From assembly GCA_944324655.1 (NCBI GenBank), contig CALUXF010000005.1, forward strand, positions 1 to 64,000: DNA of 64,000 bases. The letters are read 5' to 3'. The notes under the pieces were generated by a model, which did no database searches, had not been told where the DNA came from, and saw only the letters and a program-made list of their open reading frames with translations. The position numbers and the translations under genes are program-made. Origin of the DNA: Candidatus Avelusimicrobium aviculae (GTDB taxonomy: Bacteria; Elusimicrobiota; Elusimicrobia; Elusimicrobiales; Elusimicrobiaceae). Shown here piece by piece: positions 7,254 through 15,792 of this stretch; position 1 is the first letter of the stretch, and each line of letters begins with the position of its first letter.

Positions 7254-7701
7254 AATCATGGGCCGCCGTGCCTTAAAGAAATTTGTGCAGGCCCAGCGCG
7301 CGGCAGGCCGAAAAGTTGTATTTACTAACGGATGTTTTGATATTTTGCATGCGGGGCACGTAAGCGTGTTGGAATTTTCCCGCTCTAAAGGGGACGTGCT
7401 GGTGGTGGGAATAAACAGCGATGATTCCGTACGCCGCTTAAAAGGGCCCACCCGCCCGGTAAACCCGCAGGGGGACCGCGCCTTGGTTTTGGCCGCGCTG
7501 GAAAGCGTTTCTGCCGTGTGTATATTTGAGGAAGACACCCCGTACAATTTGATTAAACTCCTGCAGCCGGACGTGCTGGTAAAAGGAGGGGACTACAAAC
7601 CTTCTGAAATCGTCGGGCGGGAGTTTGCAAAGAAAGTGGTTCGTTTTGCCCTTTTAAAAGGCCGTTCCACCACCAATATTATTAAAAAGGTAAGTAAGTA
7701 A
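7237..7701 (+). CDS. rfaE2: D-glycero-beta-D-manno-heptose 1-phosphate adenylyltransferase (stand-alone)
   Basis: 154-aa nucleotidyltransferase making ADP-heptose for the LPS core. The fold's HxGH motif is seen in 'TNGCFDILHAGHVSVL', followed by 'VGINSDDSVRRLKGPTRPV' and, near the end, 'KGGDYK', 'VVRF' and 'GRSTTNII', all typical of the HldE C-terminal domain. The kinase half is absent, as in organisms with split HldA/HldC. GTG at 7237 overlaps the accC stop and has GAGGA upstream; ATG at 7258 is the alternative. Indicates a diderm envelope with heptose-containing glycan. Confidence 0.9.
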   Translation: MKAKNKIMGRRALKKFVQAQRAAGRKVVFTNGCFDILHAGHVSVLEFSRSKGDVLVVGINSDDSVRRLKGPTRPVNPQGDRALVLAALESVSAVCIFEEDTPYNLIKLLQPDVLVKGGDYKPSEIVGREFAKKVVRFALLKGRSTTNIIKKVSK

Positions 7702-7760
7702 GGCCGCCCGCGCTGCGCTGCCGTGCGCGCGCGTGTGGTTTTTTGCTGAAGGGATAGAAA

Positions 7761-8951
7761 ATGTCTGATATTTTTGAGAAATGCAGGAATTATAAAGACG
7801 CCAAACTGGCCATGCGCATGGGCATTTACGGCTATTTTCAGCCGCTTGAATCCGCGCAGGGGCCGGAAGTGGTTATCGGCGGAAAGACGTATATTATGGC
7901 CGGTTCCAACAACTACTTGGGTTTGGCCAATGACCCGGAAATGAAAAAAGCCGCCTCCGAAGCCGCTTTAAAATACGGCACCGGCTGCGCGGGCTCCCGC
8001 TTTTTGAACGGAAACACCAAAGCGGCCGATGAGCTGGAACAGCGCATCGCGCGTTTTAAACGCAAACAGGCGGGGCTTATTTTTTCTACAGGGTACCAGA
8101 TGAATTTAGGGGTAGTTTCCTGCCTGCTTAAAAAAGGCGATTACGCCATTGTGGATAAGTTGGACCACGCCAGCATTTTAGACGGGGTAAAACTTTCCGA
8201 AGGGGAAATGGTTCGCTTTAAACACAATGATATGGCGGATTTGGAAAGAGTTTTATCCAAACTGCCGCAAGAAGCCGGTAAATTAATTATTGTGGACGGC
8301 GTATTTAGTATGGAAGGGGACATTTGCCCGCTGCCCGATATTGTCAAAATCGGCAAGAAATACGGGGCCCGCATTATTGTGGACGATGCCCACGCCACGG
8401 GCATTATCGGCAAAACGGGACGCGGCACCTGTGAATATTTTGGTTTGGAAAACGGCGAGGTGGACCTGGTGGTGGGCACCTGCTCTAAAACGTTTGCCAC
8501 GGTGGGCGGTTTTGTGGTGGGGGATGAAGACGTCATTCACTTTATTCGCCATAACGCGCGCAGCCAGATTTTTTCAGCGGCGTTGCCGCCGGCCTCGGTT
8601 GCGTCTATTACCAAAGCGCTGGAATTGATTGAGAACGACACTTCCCGCCGGGATAATTTATTCCGCATGACGGATAAGTTGAAAGCCGGTTTGCGCGCCC
8701 TGGGTTTTGATTTAGGGCACAGCACCACCCCGGTCATTCCGGTGCATGTGGGCAGCAATGAAAACTGCTTTAAGATGTGGCGCGCCTTGCACGAGCTGGG
8801 TATTTTCTCTAACCCGGTGGTCAGCCCGGCGGTGCCCCCCGGCCACGCGCTTATGCGCCTTACGCTGATGGCTACGCATACGGATGAACATGTTGAAAAA
8901 ATCATCAACGCGTTTGCCCAGGCGGGCCGCGCGGTGGGCATAATTAAATAA
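7761..8951 (+). CDS. Alpha-oxoamine synthase, serine palmitoyltransferase-like
   Basis: 396-aa PLP enzyme that condenses an amino acid with an acyl thioester. The PLP lysine is Lys243 in 'GTCSKTFATVGG'; 'DDAHATG' and 'STGYQMN' are other family sites. Among relatives (BioF, Kbl, HemA, SPT) the substrate-loop string GCAGSRFLNG and 'MGIYGYFQPLES' and 'HNARSQIFSAALPP' look most like bacterial serine palmitoyltransferases, so formation of a 3-keto sphingoid base is the best guess. No tdh is adjacent, as might accompany Kbl, and no bio genes. A terminator follows; the next gene is a GNAT protein that could be a partner. Confidence 0.75.
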   Translation: MSDIFEKCRNYKDAKLAMRMGIYGYFQPLESAQGPEVVIGGKTYIMAGSNNYLGLANDPEMKKAASEAALKYGTGCAGSRFLNGNTKAADELEQRIARFKRKQAGLIFSTGYQMNLGVVSCLLKKGDYAIVDKLDHASILDGVKLSEGEMVRFKHNDMADLERVLSKLPQEAGKLIIVDGVFSMEGDICPLPDIVKIGKKYGARIIVDDAHATGIIGKTGRGTCEYFGLENGEVDLVVGTCSKTFATVGGFVVGDEDVIHFIRHNARSQIFSAALPPASVASITKALELIENDTSRRDNLFRMTDKLKAGLRALGFDLGHSTTPVIPVHVGSNENCFKMWRALHELGIFSNPVVSPAVPPGHALMRLTLMATHTDEHVEKIINAFAQAGRAVGIIK

Positions 8952-8966
8952 ATTTATCAGACACGC

Positions 8967-8990
8967 AAAACCCCGCTTAGGCGGGGTTTT
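8967..8990 (+). terminator. Intrinsic terminator
   Basis: Perfect stem AAAACCCCGC/GCGGGGTTTT with loop TTAG. Confidence 0.85.
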
Positions 8991-9016
8991 GTACTTTTAA
9001 CAGGGGGCTTGCCCAT

Positions 9017-10123
9017 ATGGTTGAAATCAAAGAAGTAACTCAAGAGAACGTAACCGAATTTATTGATTTTCCTTTTCAGCTTTATAAAAAAAGCCCGTAT
9101 TGGGTGGGGGAGCTGAAAGCCGATACCCGCAAACTGCTTTCGCCGGATAACGCTTTTTGGAAGCATGGCGAAAATAAAATGTTTTTGGCGTATAAAGACG
9201 GTAAATTGTCCGGACGCATTATGGCGCTTATCAACCGCGCCCATAACGAGTACCATAACGAACACATCGGCTTTTTTGGTTTTTTTGACTGTGTGGAAGA
9301 TGACGATGTTTCCCACGTCTTGTTTGAAGCGGCGGAAAATTGGCTCCGCTCCCGTGGGGTGAACGCCATGCGCGGGCCGGCAAACCCTTCCAGCAACCAC
9401 GTATACGGCTTGTTGGTGGACAGTTTTGACAAAATGCCCGCTATCATGATGCCGTACAATTACCCCTATTACGCGGATTTGATTATGGCGGAAGGTTTTA
9501 GCAAAGTAAAAGACGTGTTGGCCTTTCACCGCACCAAAGAAGAAAAATTTTCCGAGCGGTTTTTAAAAGTATGCGCCCGCTGCGCGCGCCAGCCGGGTAT
9601 TACGCTTCGGCGCATTGATTTAAAAAACATTGAGAAAGAAGCGCAAATCATCCGGGATATTTACAATAAAGCTTGGGCGGATAATTGGGGTTTTGTTCCG
9701 CTTACCGCGCAGGAAATGGCCGACATGGTGCAAGAGCTGAAAATGGTGGTCCGCCCGGAAGGAACCTGTGTGTTGGAAGTAAACGGGGAGCCTGCCGGTT
9801 TTTATATTGCCATTCCCAATATGAACCATGCGTTAAAAGAGCTGAAAGGTTCTTTATGCAACCCGTGGCGCGTGTTAAAAGCGCTGTGGGCGTGGCGGCG
9901 GATTAAGGACGCGCGGCTGATTATGTTGGGCGTTTCGCCGCAGCACCGCCACCGCGGCATTGATTTAATTTTAATTAAGCATATTATAGACCATGGCGTC
10001 GCCATATGGAACGAGGCGGAACTGTCTTGGGTGCTGGAAGACAACCAAGGCATTATACGCGGTATTTTGGAATGCGGCTGCTGGCAAAGCAAACGCTACC
10101 GGCTGTATCAAAAAAGCCTGTAA
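9017..10123 (+). CDS. GNAT-superfamily acyltransferase-like protein
   Basis: 368 aa. The N-terminal half (DFPFQLYKKSPYWV...FFGFFDCVEDD..., RGPANPSSNHVYGLL) and C-terminal half (LEVNGEPAGFYIAIPN..., GVSPQHRHRGID) resemble a tandem GNAT N-acyltransferase. This is a widespread family usually left unnamed. A bacterial ceramide synthase described in Caulobacter is also a GNAT-type protein, and the gene here directly follows an SPT-like gene; so N-acylation of a sphingoid base is a testable idea, not a conclusion. Start ATG at 9017 with a GGGGG-rich Shine-Dalgarno. Confidence 0.7.
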   Translation: MVEIKEVTQENVTEFIDFPFQLYKKSPYWVGELKADTRKLLSPDNAFWKHGENKMFLAYKDGKLSGRIMALINRAHNEYHNEHIGFFGFFDCVEDDDVSHVLFEAAENWLRSRGVNAMRGPANPSSNHVYGLLVDSFDKMPAIMMPYNYPYYADLIMAEGFSKVKDVLAFHRTKEEKFSERFLKVCARCARQPGITLRRIDLKNIEKEAQIIRDIYNKAWADNWGFVPLTAQEMADMVQELKMVVRPEGTCVLEVNGEPAGFYIAIPNMNHALKELKGSLCNPWRVLKALWAWRRIKDARLIMLGVSPQHRHRGIDLILIKHIIDHGVAIWNEAELSWVLEDNQGIIRGILECGCWQSKRYRLYQKSL

Positions 10124-10142
10124 TTGCTATTTGGCGCAAGTA

Positions 10143-10169
10143 AAAACCCGGACGGACAGCCCGGGTTTT
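10143..10169 (+). terminator. Intrinsic terminator after the GNAT gene
   Basis: AAAACCCGG (10143-10151) pairs with CCGGGTTTT (10161-10169), followed by a T-rich run. Confidence 0.75.
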
Positions 10170-10217
10170 ATTTTTTATAGGTTGTTATTTGCAAAGTATA
10201 TTTATTCTTTGTCAGGT

Positions 10218-10239
10218 AAAACCCCGGGATTTGCCGGGG
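10218..10239 (-). terminator. Terminator of the pgm-eno-ftsB-lgt-rluD operon
   Basis: CCCCGG/CCGGGG stem, followed on the minus strand by UUUU, 13 bp after the rluD stop. Confidence 0.65.
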
Positions 10240-10251
10240 AATATACAAAGA

Positions 10252-11166
10252 CTATTTTTTAGTTTGGGCAACGTTTTCCCAGGCGGCGGTAAAGTCCGGC
10301 GGGACGGGTGCCTCAAATTTTAGCTTTTTGCCGGTGTAGGGGTGTTTAAATTCCACCTGGCGGGAGTGCAGCATCAGCCGCGGCGCGGTGGCCCCTTTAT
10401 ACAGCCAGTCCCCCAGTACGGGGTAACCCAGCCAGCTTAAGTGCACGCGCAGCTGGTTGGTCCGCCCGGTAACGGGGTGTAATTGCACACGGGTAAAGCC
10501 GTTTTTGCGTTCCAATACTTTATATTCGGTAACGGCTTCGCGCCCCAAGTCGGACGCTTTTATTTTTCCGCCGGCTACGCGGCCGATGGGTACGTCTATC
10601 ACGCCTTCATCATCGGGTATTTCCCCGCAGGCGATGGAATGATAGGTCTTGCGCACTTCCCGCTGGGCAAAAAGCTCGGTCATGCAGTTTTGAAAAATAG
10701 CGTTTTTAGCTACCAGCATTACCCCGCTGGTTTCCCGGTCCAAGCGGTGCACCAAGCCGGCGCGGGGGGTGGACATGTCAAACCCTTTGGGCGGATTAGC
10801 CAAAATAACGGATACCAACGTCTCTTCAAACGAGAAAGCCGCCTCCGGGTTAGTTTCCCAAATGGGGCTTTGCGGATGTACCAGCATGCCGGCCGGTTTA
10901 ACGATGACAAAAAAATCTTCATCGTCATAAATAAGTAAATCTTTTAAAGAGGCGGCGGTCTTTTGGTTGGAGGGCATTTCTATTTCCACCGTTTCTCCCG
11001 GCGTCAGCGGCCAAGACGGTTTTACCGCTTTGCCGTTTACGGTTACTTTGCCGTCTTTTATCAAACGTTGGATAAGGGAGCGGGGAAATTTTTCCAACTC
11101 GTTACACACAAAAATGTCTAACCGGCGGGAGTACCCGTCGAACACGATTTTCTTTTTTTCAGCCAT
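10252..11166 (-). CDS. rluD: RluA-family pseudouridine synthase (RluD-like)
   Basis: 304 aa. Converts uridines to pseudouridine in rRNA. An S4 RNA-binding domain spans residues ~8-75 (RRLDIFV...LIQRLIKDGKVTVNG). The catalytic domain has the signature HRLDRETSG with the active Asp, plus 'VTGRTNQLRVHL' and 'PRLMLHS' near the end. Last gene of the minus-strand operon; its start overlaps the lgt stop by 8 bp, implying translational coupling. RluD proper versus a sister RluA-type enzyme cannot be settled by eye. Confidence 0.9.
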   Translation of the reverse strand: MAEKKKIVFDGYSRRLDIFVCNELEKFPRSLIQRLIKDGKVTVNGKAVKPSWPLTPGETVEIEMPSNQKTAASLKDLLIYDDEDFFVIVKPAGMLVHPQSPIWETNPEAAFSFEETLVSVILANPPKGFDMSTPRAGLVHRLDRETSGVMLVAKNAIFQNCMTELFAQREVRKTYHSIACGEIPDDEGVIDVPIGRVAGGKIKASDLGREAVTEYKVLERKNGFTRVQLHPVTGRTNQLRVHLSWLGYPVLGDWLYKGATAPRLMLHSRQVEFKHPYTGKKLKFEAPVPPDFTAAWENVAQTKK

Positions 11167-11944
11167 GTTTCGGCTCCTTCATAAAAAACCAATATACCGC
11201 CGCCGCGGCGCACACCGTGCAAACCGCCAGCGCTTGGGAGGGGGACATTCCTAAAATATACGCCCCGCGGTAATCCCCGCGGAAAAACTCTATGATAAAG
11301 CGCATCGCCGCGTAACCGGTAACGTATTGCAGCAAAACGCTGCCGGGTTTGTGTTTCTTTTTATAGGCGTAATGCAGCCACATAAACAAGAGAATGTTGC
11401 CGGCTGATTCATATAATTGTGTGGGATGCAAAGGAATGCCGCGCAGTTCGGGAGGCACCAGCGTATCCGGGTTGGTAAAGACCACCCCCAAAGGGGAGCT
11501 GGTAGGCCGGCCGTAGCAACAGCCTGCCAAAAAACAGCCTATGCGTCCCAGCGCGTGTCCCAAAGGCAGGCCCACAATTAGAAAATCCGCCGTAGACAGC
11601 AGCGGTAATTTCTTTTTTCTTATATACCAAACTAACGCCCCCACGGAAGCAATCATTCCGCCAAAAAACACAAAGCCATAGCGGAAATTTTGCACAATAT
11701 TGGTTAGCTTTTGCGCCAGGGTATCTCCTAACAGCGGCCAGGATACAATAATATAAAGCAGTTTGCTGCCGGTCAAGGCGCCTACAAACGCGATGAAAAT
11801 CAAATTCCAAAAAGTGTCTTTGTCCAGCTGGATTTCTTTTAGCTTTCTTACCAAATACCAAGCCGCCGCCGCGTATCCGAGGGCGGTCATCAGGCCGTAG
11901 CTGGCCATTTCAAAAGAGCCTATTTTAAAAAGTACCGGGTGCAT
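11159..11944 (-). CDS. lgt: Phosphatidylglycerol-prolipoprotein diacylglyceryl transferase
   Basis: 261-aa polytopic inner-membrane enzyme that attaches diacylglycerol to the lipobox cysteine of prolipoproteins. The Lgt signature 'GRIGCFLAGCCYGRPT' is present, with 'ALGYAAAAWYL' at the N-terminus and 'HPTQLYES' later. Length is normal. Embedded in an overlapping operon between the MBL hydrolase and rluD. Its substrates within this window include the lipoprotein-type genes at 16832, 30951 and 57237. Confidence 0.95.
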   Translation of the reverse strand: MHPVLFKIGSFEMASYGLMTALGYAAAAWYLVRKLKEIQLDKDTFWNLIFIAFVGALTGSKLLYIIVSWPLLGDTLAQKLTNIVQNFRYGFVFFGGMIASVGALVWYIRKKKLPLLSTADFLIVGLPLGHALGRIGCFLAGCCYGRPTSSPLGVVFTNPDTLVPPELRGIPLHPTQLYESAGNILLFMWLHYAYKKKHKPGSVLLQYVTGYAAMRFIIEFFRGDYRGAYILGMSPSQALAVCTVCAAAAVYWFFMKEPKHG

Positions 11945-12552
11945 TAAATAAAATCCTCGTCTTTAATGGCGTTGCGCATAAAGGGGTTATGTTGGCGTTC
12001 ATACTGGATGAACGAACTGGACTTGCCCCCATAACTGTGCCCGGAAAAAATTTGCGTGTCGTCCGGCAGTTTGGATAATGTGAGCAGGCTTTTGCGCATA
12101 TCGCGCGGGTTAGAGGAGGGCAAATCCACCCGTCCGCACGCTCCCGGGAAAAGCGTGTCCCCCGTAAAAACCGCGTTTTGTATTTGTATGCAAACCCCGC
12201 CGGCTGTGTGCCCGGGGGTGGGGATAATGTGTACGGCAAACGGGCCGATTTGCAGATTTTGCTCGCCGCAGTAAGTATGCAAGTATTGCGGGTCTATGCC
12301 GCTTAAATTGGCGTCTTGCTCTTCAATATAGGCTTTTAAGCCGTACTCTTTTAATAATTCCTGTGAAAATTTGACATGATCAAAATGCCCGTGTGTAAAT
12401 AAAACGGCCAGCAATTTTAGATTTTTGGTTTTTAACGTATGGCTGATAAAATTCATGTCCCAGGCGGGGTCAATTAAAAGGGCTTGGTCTGCCTCGGTAA
12501 TTAAATAGGTGCAGTTATCCATAGGGCCCAGGTTTAAAATATCAATATTCAT
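11944..12552 (-). CDS. MBL-fold hydrolase, glyoxalase II-like
   Basis: 202-aa metallo-beta-lactamase-fold protein. The metal motif is HGHFDH (in 'VLFTHGHFDHVK'), followed by 'PGHTAGG', 'FTGDTLF' and a final 'SGHSYGG' histidine. This is the glyoxalase II / YcbL-type subgroup that hydrolyses thioesters; the real substrate is unknown. AAGGAG precedes the ATG. It shares one base with lgt downstream. Confidence 0.85.
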   Translation of the reverse strand: MNIDILNLGPMDNCTYLITEADQALLIDPAWDMNFISHTLKTKNLKLLAVLFTHGHFDHVKFSQELLKEYGLKAYIEEQDANLSGIDPQYLHTYCGEQNLQIGPFAVHIIPTPGHTAGGVCIQIQNAVFTGDTLFPGACGRVDLPSSNPRDMRKSLLTLSKLPDDTQIFSGHSYGGKSSSFIQYERQHNPFMRNAIKDEDFI

Positions 12553-12570
12553 AATTACTCCTTTAAGCGG

Positions 12571-12873
12571 TTAAGGCTGTTCAAAGCGAAATTCAATTTC
12601 CCCCGGCTTGGTCATATGGTAACGCGTGCGGGCCAAGTGTTCCAAGTAGTGGGGGTCTTCCTGTTTAAGCAGTTTTAAGCGTTTGGTTAGTTGCTGGTAT
12701 TCTTCGTCCAGCTGGATAGTTTGGCGGGTTAATTTTTTTAATTCCATTTTATTGTGAATTAAACTTAAAATGCTTCCGCCCAAAAAAGCAAGAACCACTG
12801 CCAGGAGTATCACCACTCCCAGCAGCGGTTTTTTGTTTTTGTGTATAAAACGGCGCAGTTCGTTGGAAATCAT
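12571..12873 (-). CDS. ftsB: Septum formation initiator FtsB/DivIC
   Basis: 100 aa: short cytoplasmic N-terminus, one transmembrane helix (residues ~15-38), then a periplasmic coiled coil (KMELKKLTRQTIQLDEEYQQL) and the family's 'EDPHYLEHLARTRYHMTKPGE' end. Divisome linker protein acting with FtsL and FtsQ. The start overlaps the enolase stop (ATGA, 12870-12873). The eno-ftsB order is common in bacteria. Confidence 0.92.
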   Translation of the reverse strand: MISNELRRFIHKNKKPLLGVVILLAVVLAFLGGSILSLIHNKMELKKLTRQTIQLDEEYQQLTKRLKLLKQEDPHYLEHLARTRYHMTKPGEIEFRFEQP

Positions 12874-14141
12874 TTTTTAAATACGGCGTTTTTTGCGTAT
12901 ATGGCCTGTTCGCCCAGTTCCAGTTCAATTTGCAGCAAACGATTGTATTTGGCCGTGCGTTCCGCCCGCGCGGGCGCGCCGGTTTTTATGGCGCCCGCGT
13001 TAACGGCTACGGACAAGTCCGCAATAAAACTGTCTTCCGTTTCGCCGGAACGGTGGGAAACGATAGCGGTATACCCGGCGGCGTGCGCTTTTTGTATTAC
13101 GTCTACCGTTTCCGACACGGTGCCTATTTGGTTTAACTTAATTAAAATAGAGTTGGCGGTTTTTTCTTCTATGCCTTTTTGCAGGCGCAGGGGGTTGGTA
13201 ACAAATAAATCATCCCCCACCAAATTGATTTTCTTGCCCAGTTTTTGGGTAATGTATTGCCAGCCGGCCCAGTCGTCCTCCTGCAAAGGGTCTTCTATGG
13301 AAAGAAGCGGATACTGTTTGCACCAGGAAGCGTAAATATCCGTCATTTGCCGGGCGGAATAAGAGGCGTGTTCAAATTGGTATTGGTTGTTTTTATAAAA
13401 TTCGCTGGCGGCGCAGTCTATCGCCAAGGCCATGTTGGGGTATCCCGCTTTTTGGGCGGCGGCAAGAATGACTTTAAATACGTCTTCATGCTGGGCGATT
13501 TTGGGGGCAAATCCGCCTTCGTCCCCCACGGCGATTACCATGCCTTGTTCTTTAAGAAGAGCCTTTAAGGCATGATATGTTTCACTGGCGGCGCGCAGGG
13601 CTTGCGCAAAAGTGGGGAAGGAAAGAGGAAGAATCATAAATTCCTGCACGTCTAAGCCGGAGTCCGCATGCTTGCCGCCGTTAATGATGTTTAGCATAGG
13701 GGCGGGGAGCAAATAAGTATCCAACCGCAAATCATACACGTTGCGCAGGTGCTTGTATAAAGGCAGGCGTGCGTGGTGGCACCCGGCGCGCAGCACCGCC
13801 ATGGAAACGGCCAACATGGCGTTTGCGCCCAGGTTGCTTTTGTTTTCTGTCCCGTCCAGGGCGAGCAGGCTGTCGTCAATCAAGCGGATGTCATACGGGT
13901 CCATCCCCGCCAGTTGTTGGGAAATACGCTCTACATTTTCCACCGCTTTCAAAACGCCTTTTCCGTTGTAACGGGGGCCGCCGTCTCTAAGTTCCAGCGC
14001 TTCATGGGAACCGGTGGAAGCCCCGCTTGGCACGCTGGCGGTTCCTACGGTGCCGTCGTCCAGCAACACGTCCGCCGCCACGGTGGGAAACCCGCGGGAA
14101 TCCAGTACTTCTCTTGCGTTTATTTTTTTAATGTGGGGCAT
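12870..14141 (-). CDS. eno: Enolase
   Basis: 423 aa. Converts 2-phosphoglycerate to phosphoenolpyruvate in glycolysis; cytoplasmic. Standard landmarks: 'REVLDSRGFPTVAADV', 'PSGASTGSHEALELRDGG', 'GDEGGFAP', metal ligands in 'SIEDPLQEDDW' and 'VGDDLFVTN', and the signature 'ILIKLNQIGTVSETVD' followed by 'VSHRSGETED'. Nothing unusual. Located between the phosphohexomutase and ftsB. Confidence 0.98.
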   Translation of the reverse strand: MPHIKKINAREVLDSRGFPTVAADVLLDDGTVGTASVPSGASTGSHEALELRDGGPRYNGKGVLKAVENVERISQQLAGMDPYDIRLIDDSLLALDGTENKSNLGANAMLAVSMAVLRAGCHHARLPLYKHLRNVYDLRLDTYLLPAPMLNIINGGKHADSGLDVQEFMILPLSFPTFAQALRAASETYHALKALLKEQGMVIAVGDEGGFAPKIAQHEDVFKVILAAAQKAGYPNMALAIDCAASEFYKNNQYQFEHASYSARQMTDIYASWCKQYPLLSIEDPLQEDDWAGWQYITQKLGKKINLVGDDLFVTNPLRLQKGIEEKTANSILIKLNQIGTVSETVDVIQKAHAAGYTAIVSHRSGETEDSFIADLSVAVNAGAIKTGAPARAERTAKYNRLLQIELELGEQAIYAKNAVFKK

Positions 14142-14170
14142 ACTTCCTCCCTCCCGCGTAAAAAGCGGGG

Positions 14171-15658
14171 CTAAATAATACTGTCTATAATTTTTTTGCC
14201 TTCTTTAATCAGCGCGGCGGGTGTTTTTTCTTCCGGCGCTTCGGCATACATGCGGATTAGGCGTTCCGTGCTGGAGGGGCGTATAGCCAGCCAGCTGCCG
14301 CCTTTTAAAATGAATTTGAATCCGTCGGTAGAATCAATGCGCCAAACGGAAGTTTTGTTAATGGAAAGCGGCGGCTTAATATCCAACCGTTCCATAATGC
14401 GGTTGATTTCCGTTTCCGTTTTGGGCATACTGACTTTTTGGTCATACAACGGTTTGTATTTTTTGTAGAAAGAGGCGCGCAGCTGTTTTAAGCTTTTGCC
14501 TTCTACCGCCAGCATATCCACAATCAAAAAACAGGCAAGCAAGCCGTCTTTATCCGGGATGTGGTTTGCAATGGCAATCCCGCCGGATTCTTCCATTCCC
14601 ATTAAATACTGTCCGGTGGTCATCAGTTCCGTAATATATTTAAAGCCTACCGGGGTTTCGCGCAGCATTAAACCGTGCGCTTTGGCCACTTGGTCTAACA
14701 GGTTAGACGTAATAACGCTGCGGCATACGCGCCCTTTAATGTTTTTGTTGCGTACAATGTGTTCCAACAACATGGGGATAATTTCATTAGGGGAAACCCA
14801 GTTTCCGTCGCTGTCTATAATGCCAAATTTATCGCAGTCCGGGTTGCAGGCAATGCCCAAATGCATTTTTTTGGAAAGAACCAACTTTTTTAATTCCTGC
14901 AGGCTGACCGGCCCCGCGTTGGGCACTTTCCCGCCGAAGACCACGTCCGTTTCTTCGTGAATGCCTTCCACGGTAACTCCGTATTTTTCCAGCAAATCGC
15001 GGAAGTAATTTTTTGCCGTCCCGTAAAGCGGGTCCACCGCTATTTTAAGTTTGGACTTTTTTAACGCTTTTATATCCAGCAGTTTTTCAATATGGGCAAT
15101 ATAGTCTTTGCGCATATCTTTGGTAACGATGACGGCCGCGTTTAAATAGTCAAACTCTGTGGATGAAGCTTTTAAAATTTGGGAAGACGGCGCCGGTATG
15201 CGGCGTTCAATATCGCTTACAATTTCATTGTTGGCGATGCCGCCGTAGTAAGAAATCCATTTAATGCCGTTTACATAATATTCGCTTTCGCTTCCGGTGA
15301 TAACAATGGCCCCCACGGCGCACTCATTGAGCACCGCCCATTCCGCCACTGGGGTGGGGAGGGGCAGCTCGGCCATTTTTACGGTAATGCCGCTTTGCAC
15401 CAACGCGTTGGCAGCCACCGCCGCGAACTGGCGGGAAAGAAAGCGCGTGTCATGCCCTACCAAAACCAATGGTTTTTTAGGTTTTTTACCCCGTTCCTGG
15501 CAGTGTTTTTGGTAACCGGTACCTTCAAAACCATAGAAGGGATGTTCCAAAATGTGTTCGGAAATCCCGTAAGCCAAACGTTGTACGGACTGGGCGGTCA
15601 TGCCGTCCGCGGTAACGGTCCGGAAACCGGCCGTGCTGAATTTAATTTCTTGGGTCAT
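14171..15658 (-). CDS. Phosphoglucomutase/phosphomannomutase family protein with altered active-site motifs
   Basis: 495-aa alpha-D-phosphohexomutase, first gene of the operon. All four domains are recognisable, but key motifs differ from the textbook: the phosphoserine loop reads ITGSESEYYVNGIKW (usual T-A-S-H-N-P), the metal loop reads NPDCDK (usual D-x-D-x-D-R, so the first Asp is Asn), the sugar loop is MEESGG, and the phosphate loop is RPSSTERLIR. Serine and two Asp remain, so catalysis is possible. Glucose-1-P/glucose-6-P or mannose isomers are likely substrates; which one cannot be told. Confidence 0.85.
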   Translation of the reverse strand: MTQEIKFSTAGFRTVTADGMTAQSVQRLAYGISEHILEHPFYGFEGTGYQKHCQERGKKPKKPLVLVGHDTRFLSRQFAAVAANALVQSGITVKMAELPLPTPVAEWAVLNECAVGAIVITGSESEYYVNGIKWISYYGGIANNEIVSDIERRIPAPSSQILKASSTEFDYLNAAVIVTKDMRKDYIAHIEKLLDIKALKKSKLKIAVDPLYGTAKNYFRDLLEKYGVTVEGIHEETDVVFGGKVPNAGPVSLQELKKLVLSKKMHLGIACNPDCDKFGIIDSDGNWVSPNEIIPMLLEHIVRNKNIKGRVCRSVITSNLLDQVAKAHGLMLRETPVGFKYITELMTTGQYLMGMEESGGIAIANHIPDKDGLLACFLIVDMLAVEGKSLKQLRASFYKKYKPLYDQKVSMPKTETEINRIMERLDIKPPLSINKTSVWRIDSTDGFKFILKGGSWLAIRPSSTERLIRMYAEAPEEKTPAALIKEGKKIIDSII

Positions 15659-15754
15659 CGTGCTGGTATTATACTAAAATAATGCCGTTTTTTCACCCTT
15701 GCTGAAGAACCCTATTAAAACTCCGTTTAAAACCGGTTTTTTACCTATATAAAA

Positions 15755-15772
15755 TGGTAAAATAAATATAAT
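15755..15772 (+). promoter_or_regulatory. rlmN promoter region
   Basis: Extended -10 TGGTAAAAT (15755-15763) and an overlapping TATAAT (15767-15772), no clear -35. Confidence 0.45.
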
Positions 15773-15792
15773 CTATATACAGGTGTAAACAT

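Noticed and set aside
7761-8951. Glycine C-acetyltransferase (Kbl) or BioF
   Set aside because: No tdh or bio genes are adjacent, and the substrate-loop string GCAGSRFLNG looks SPT-like. Kept as alternatives only.
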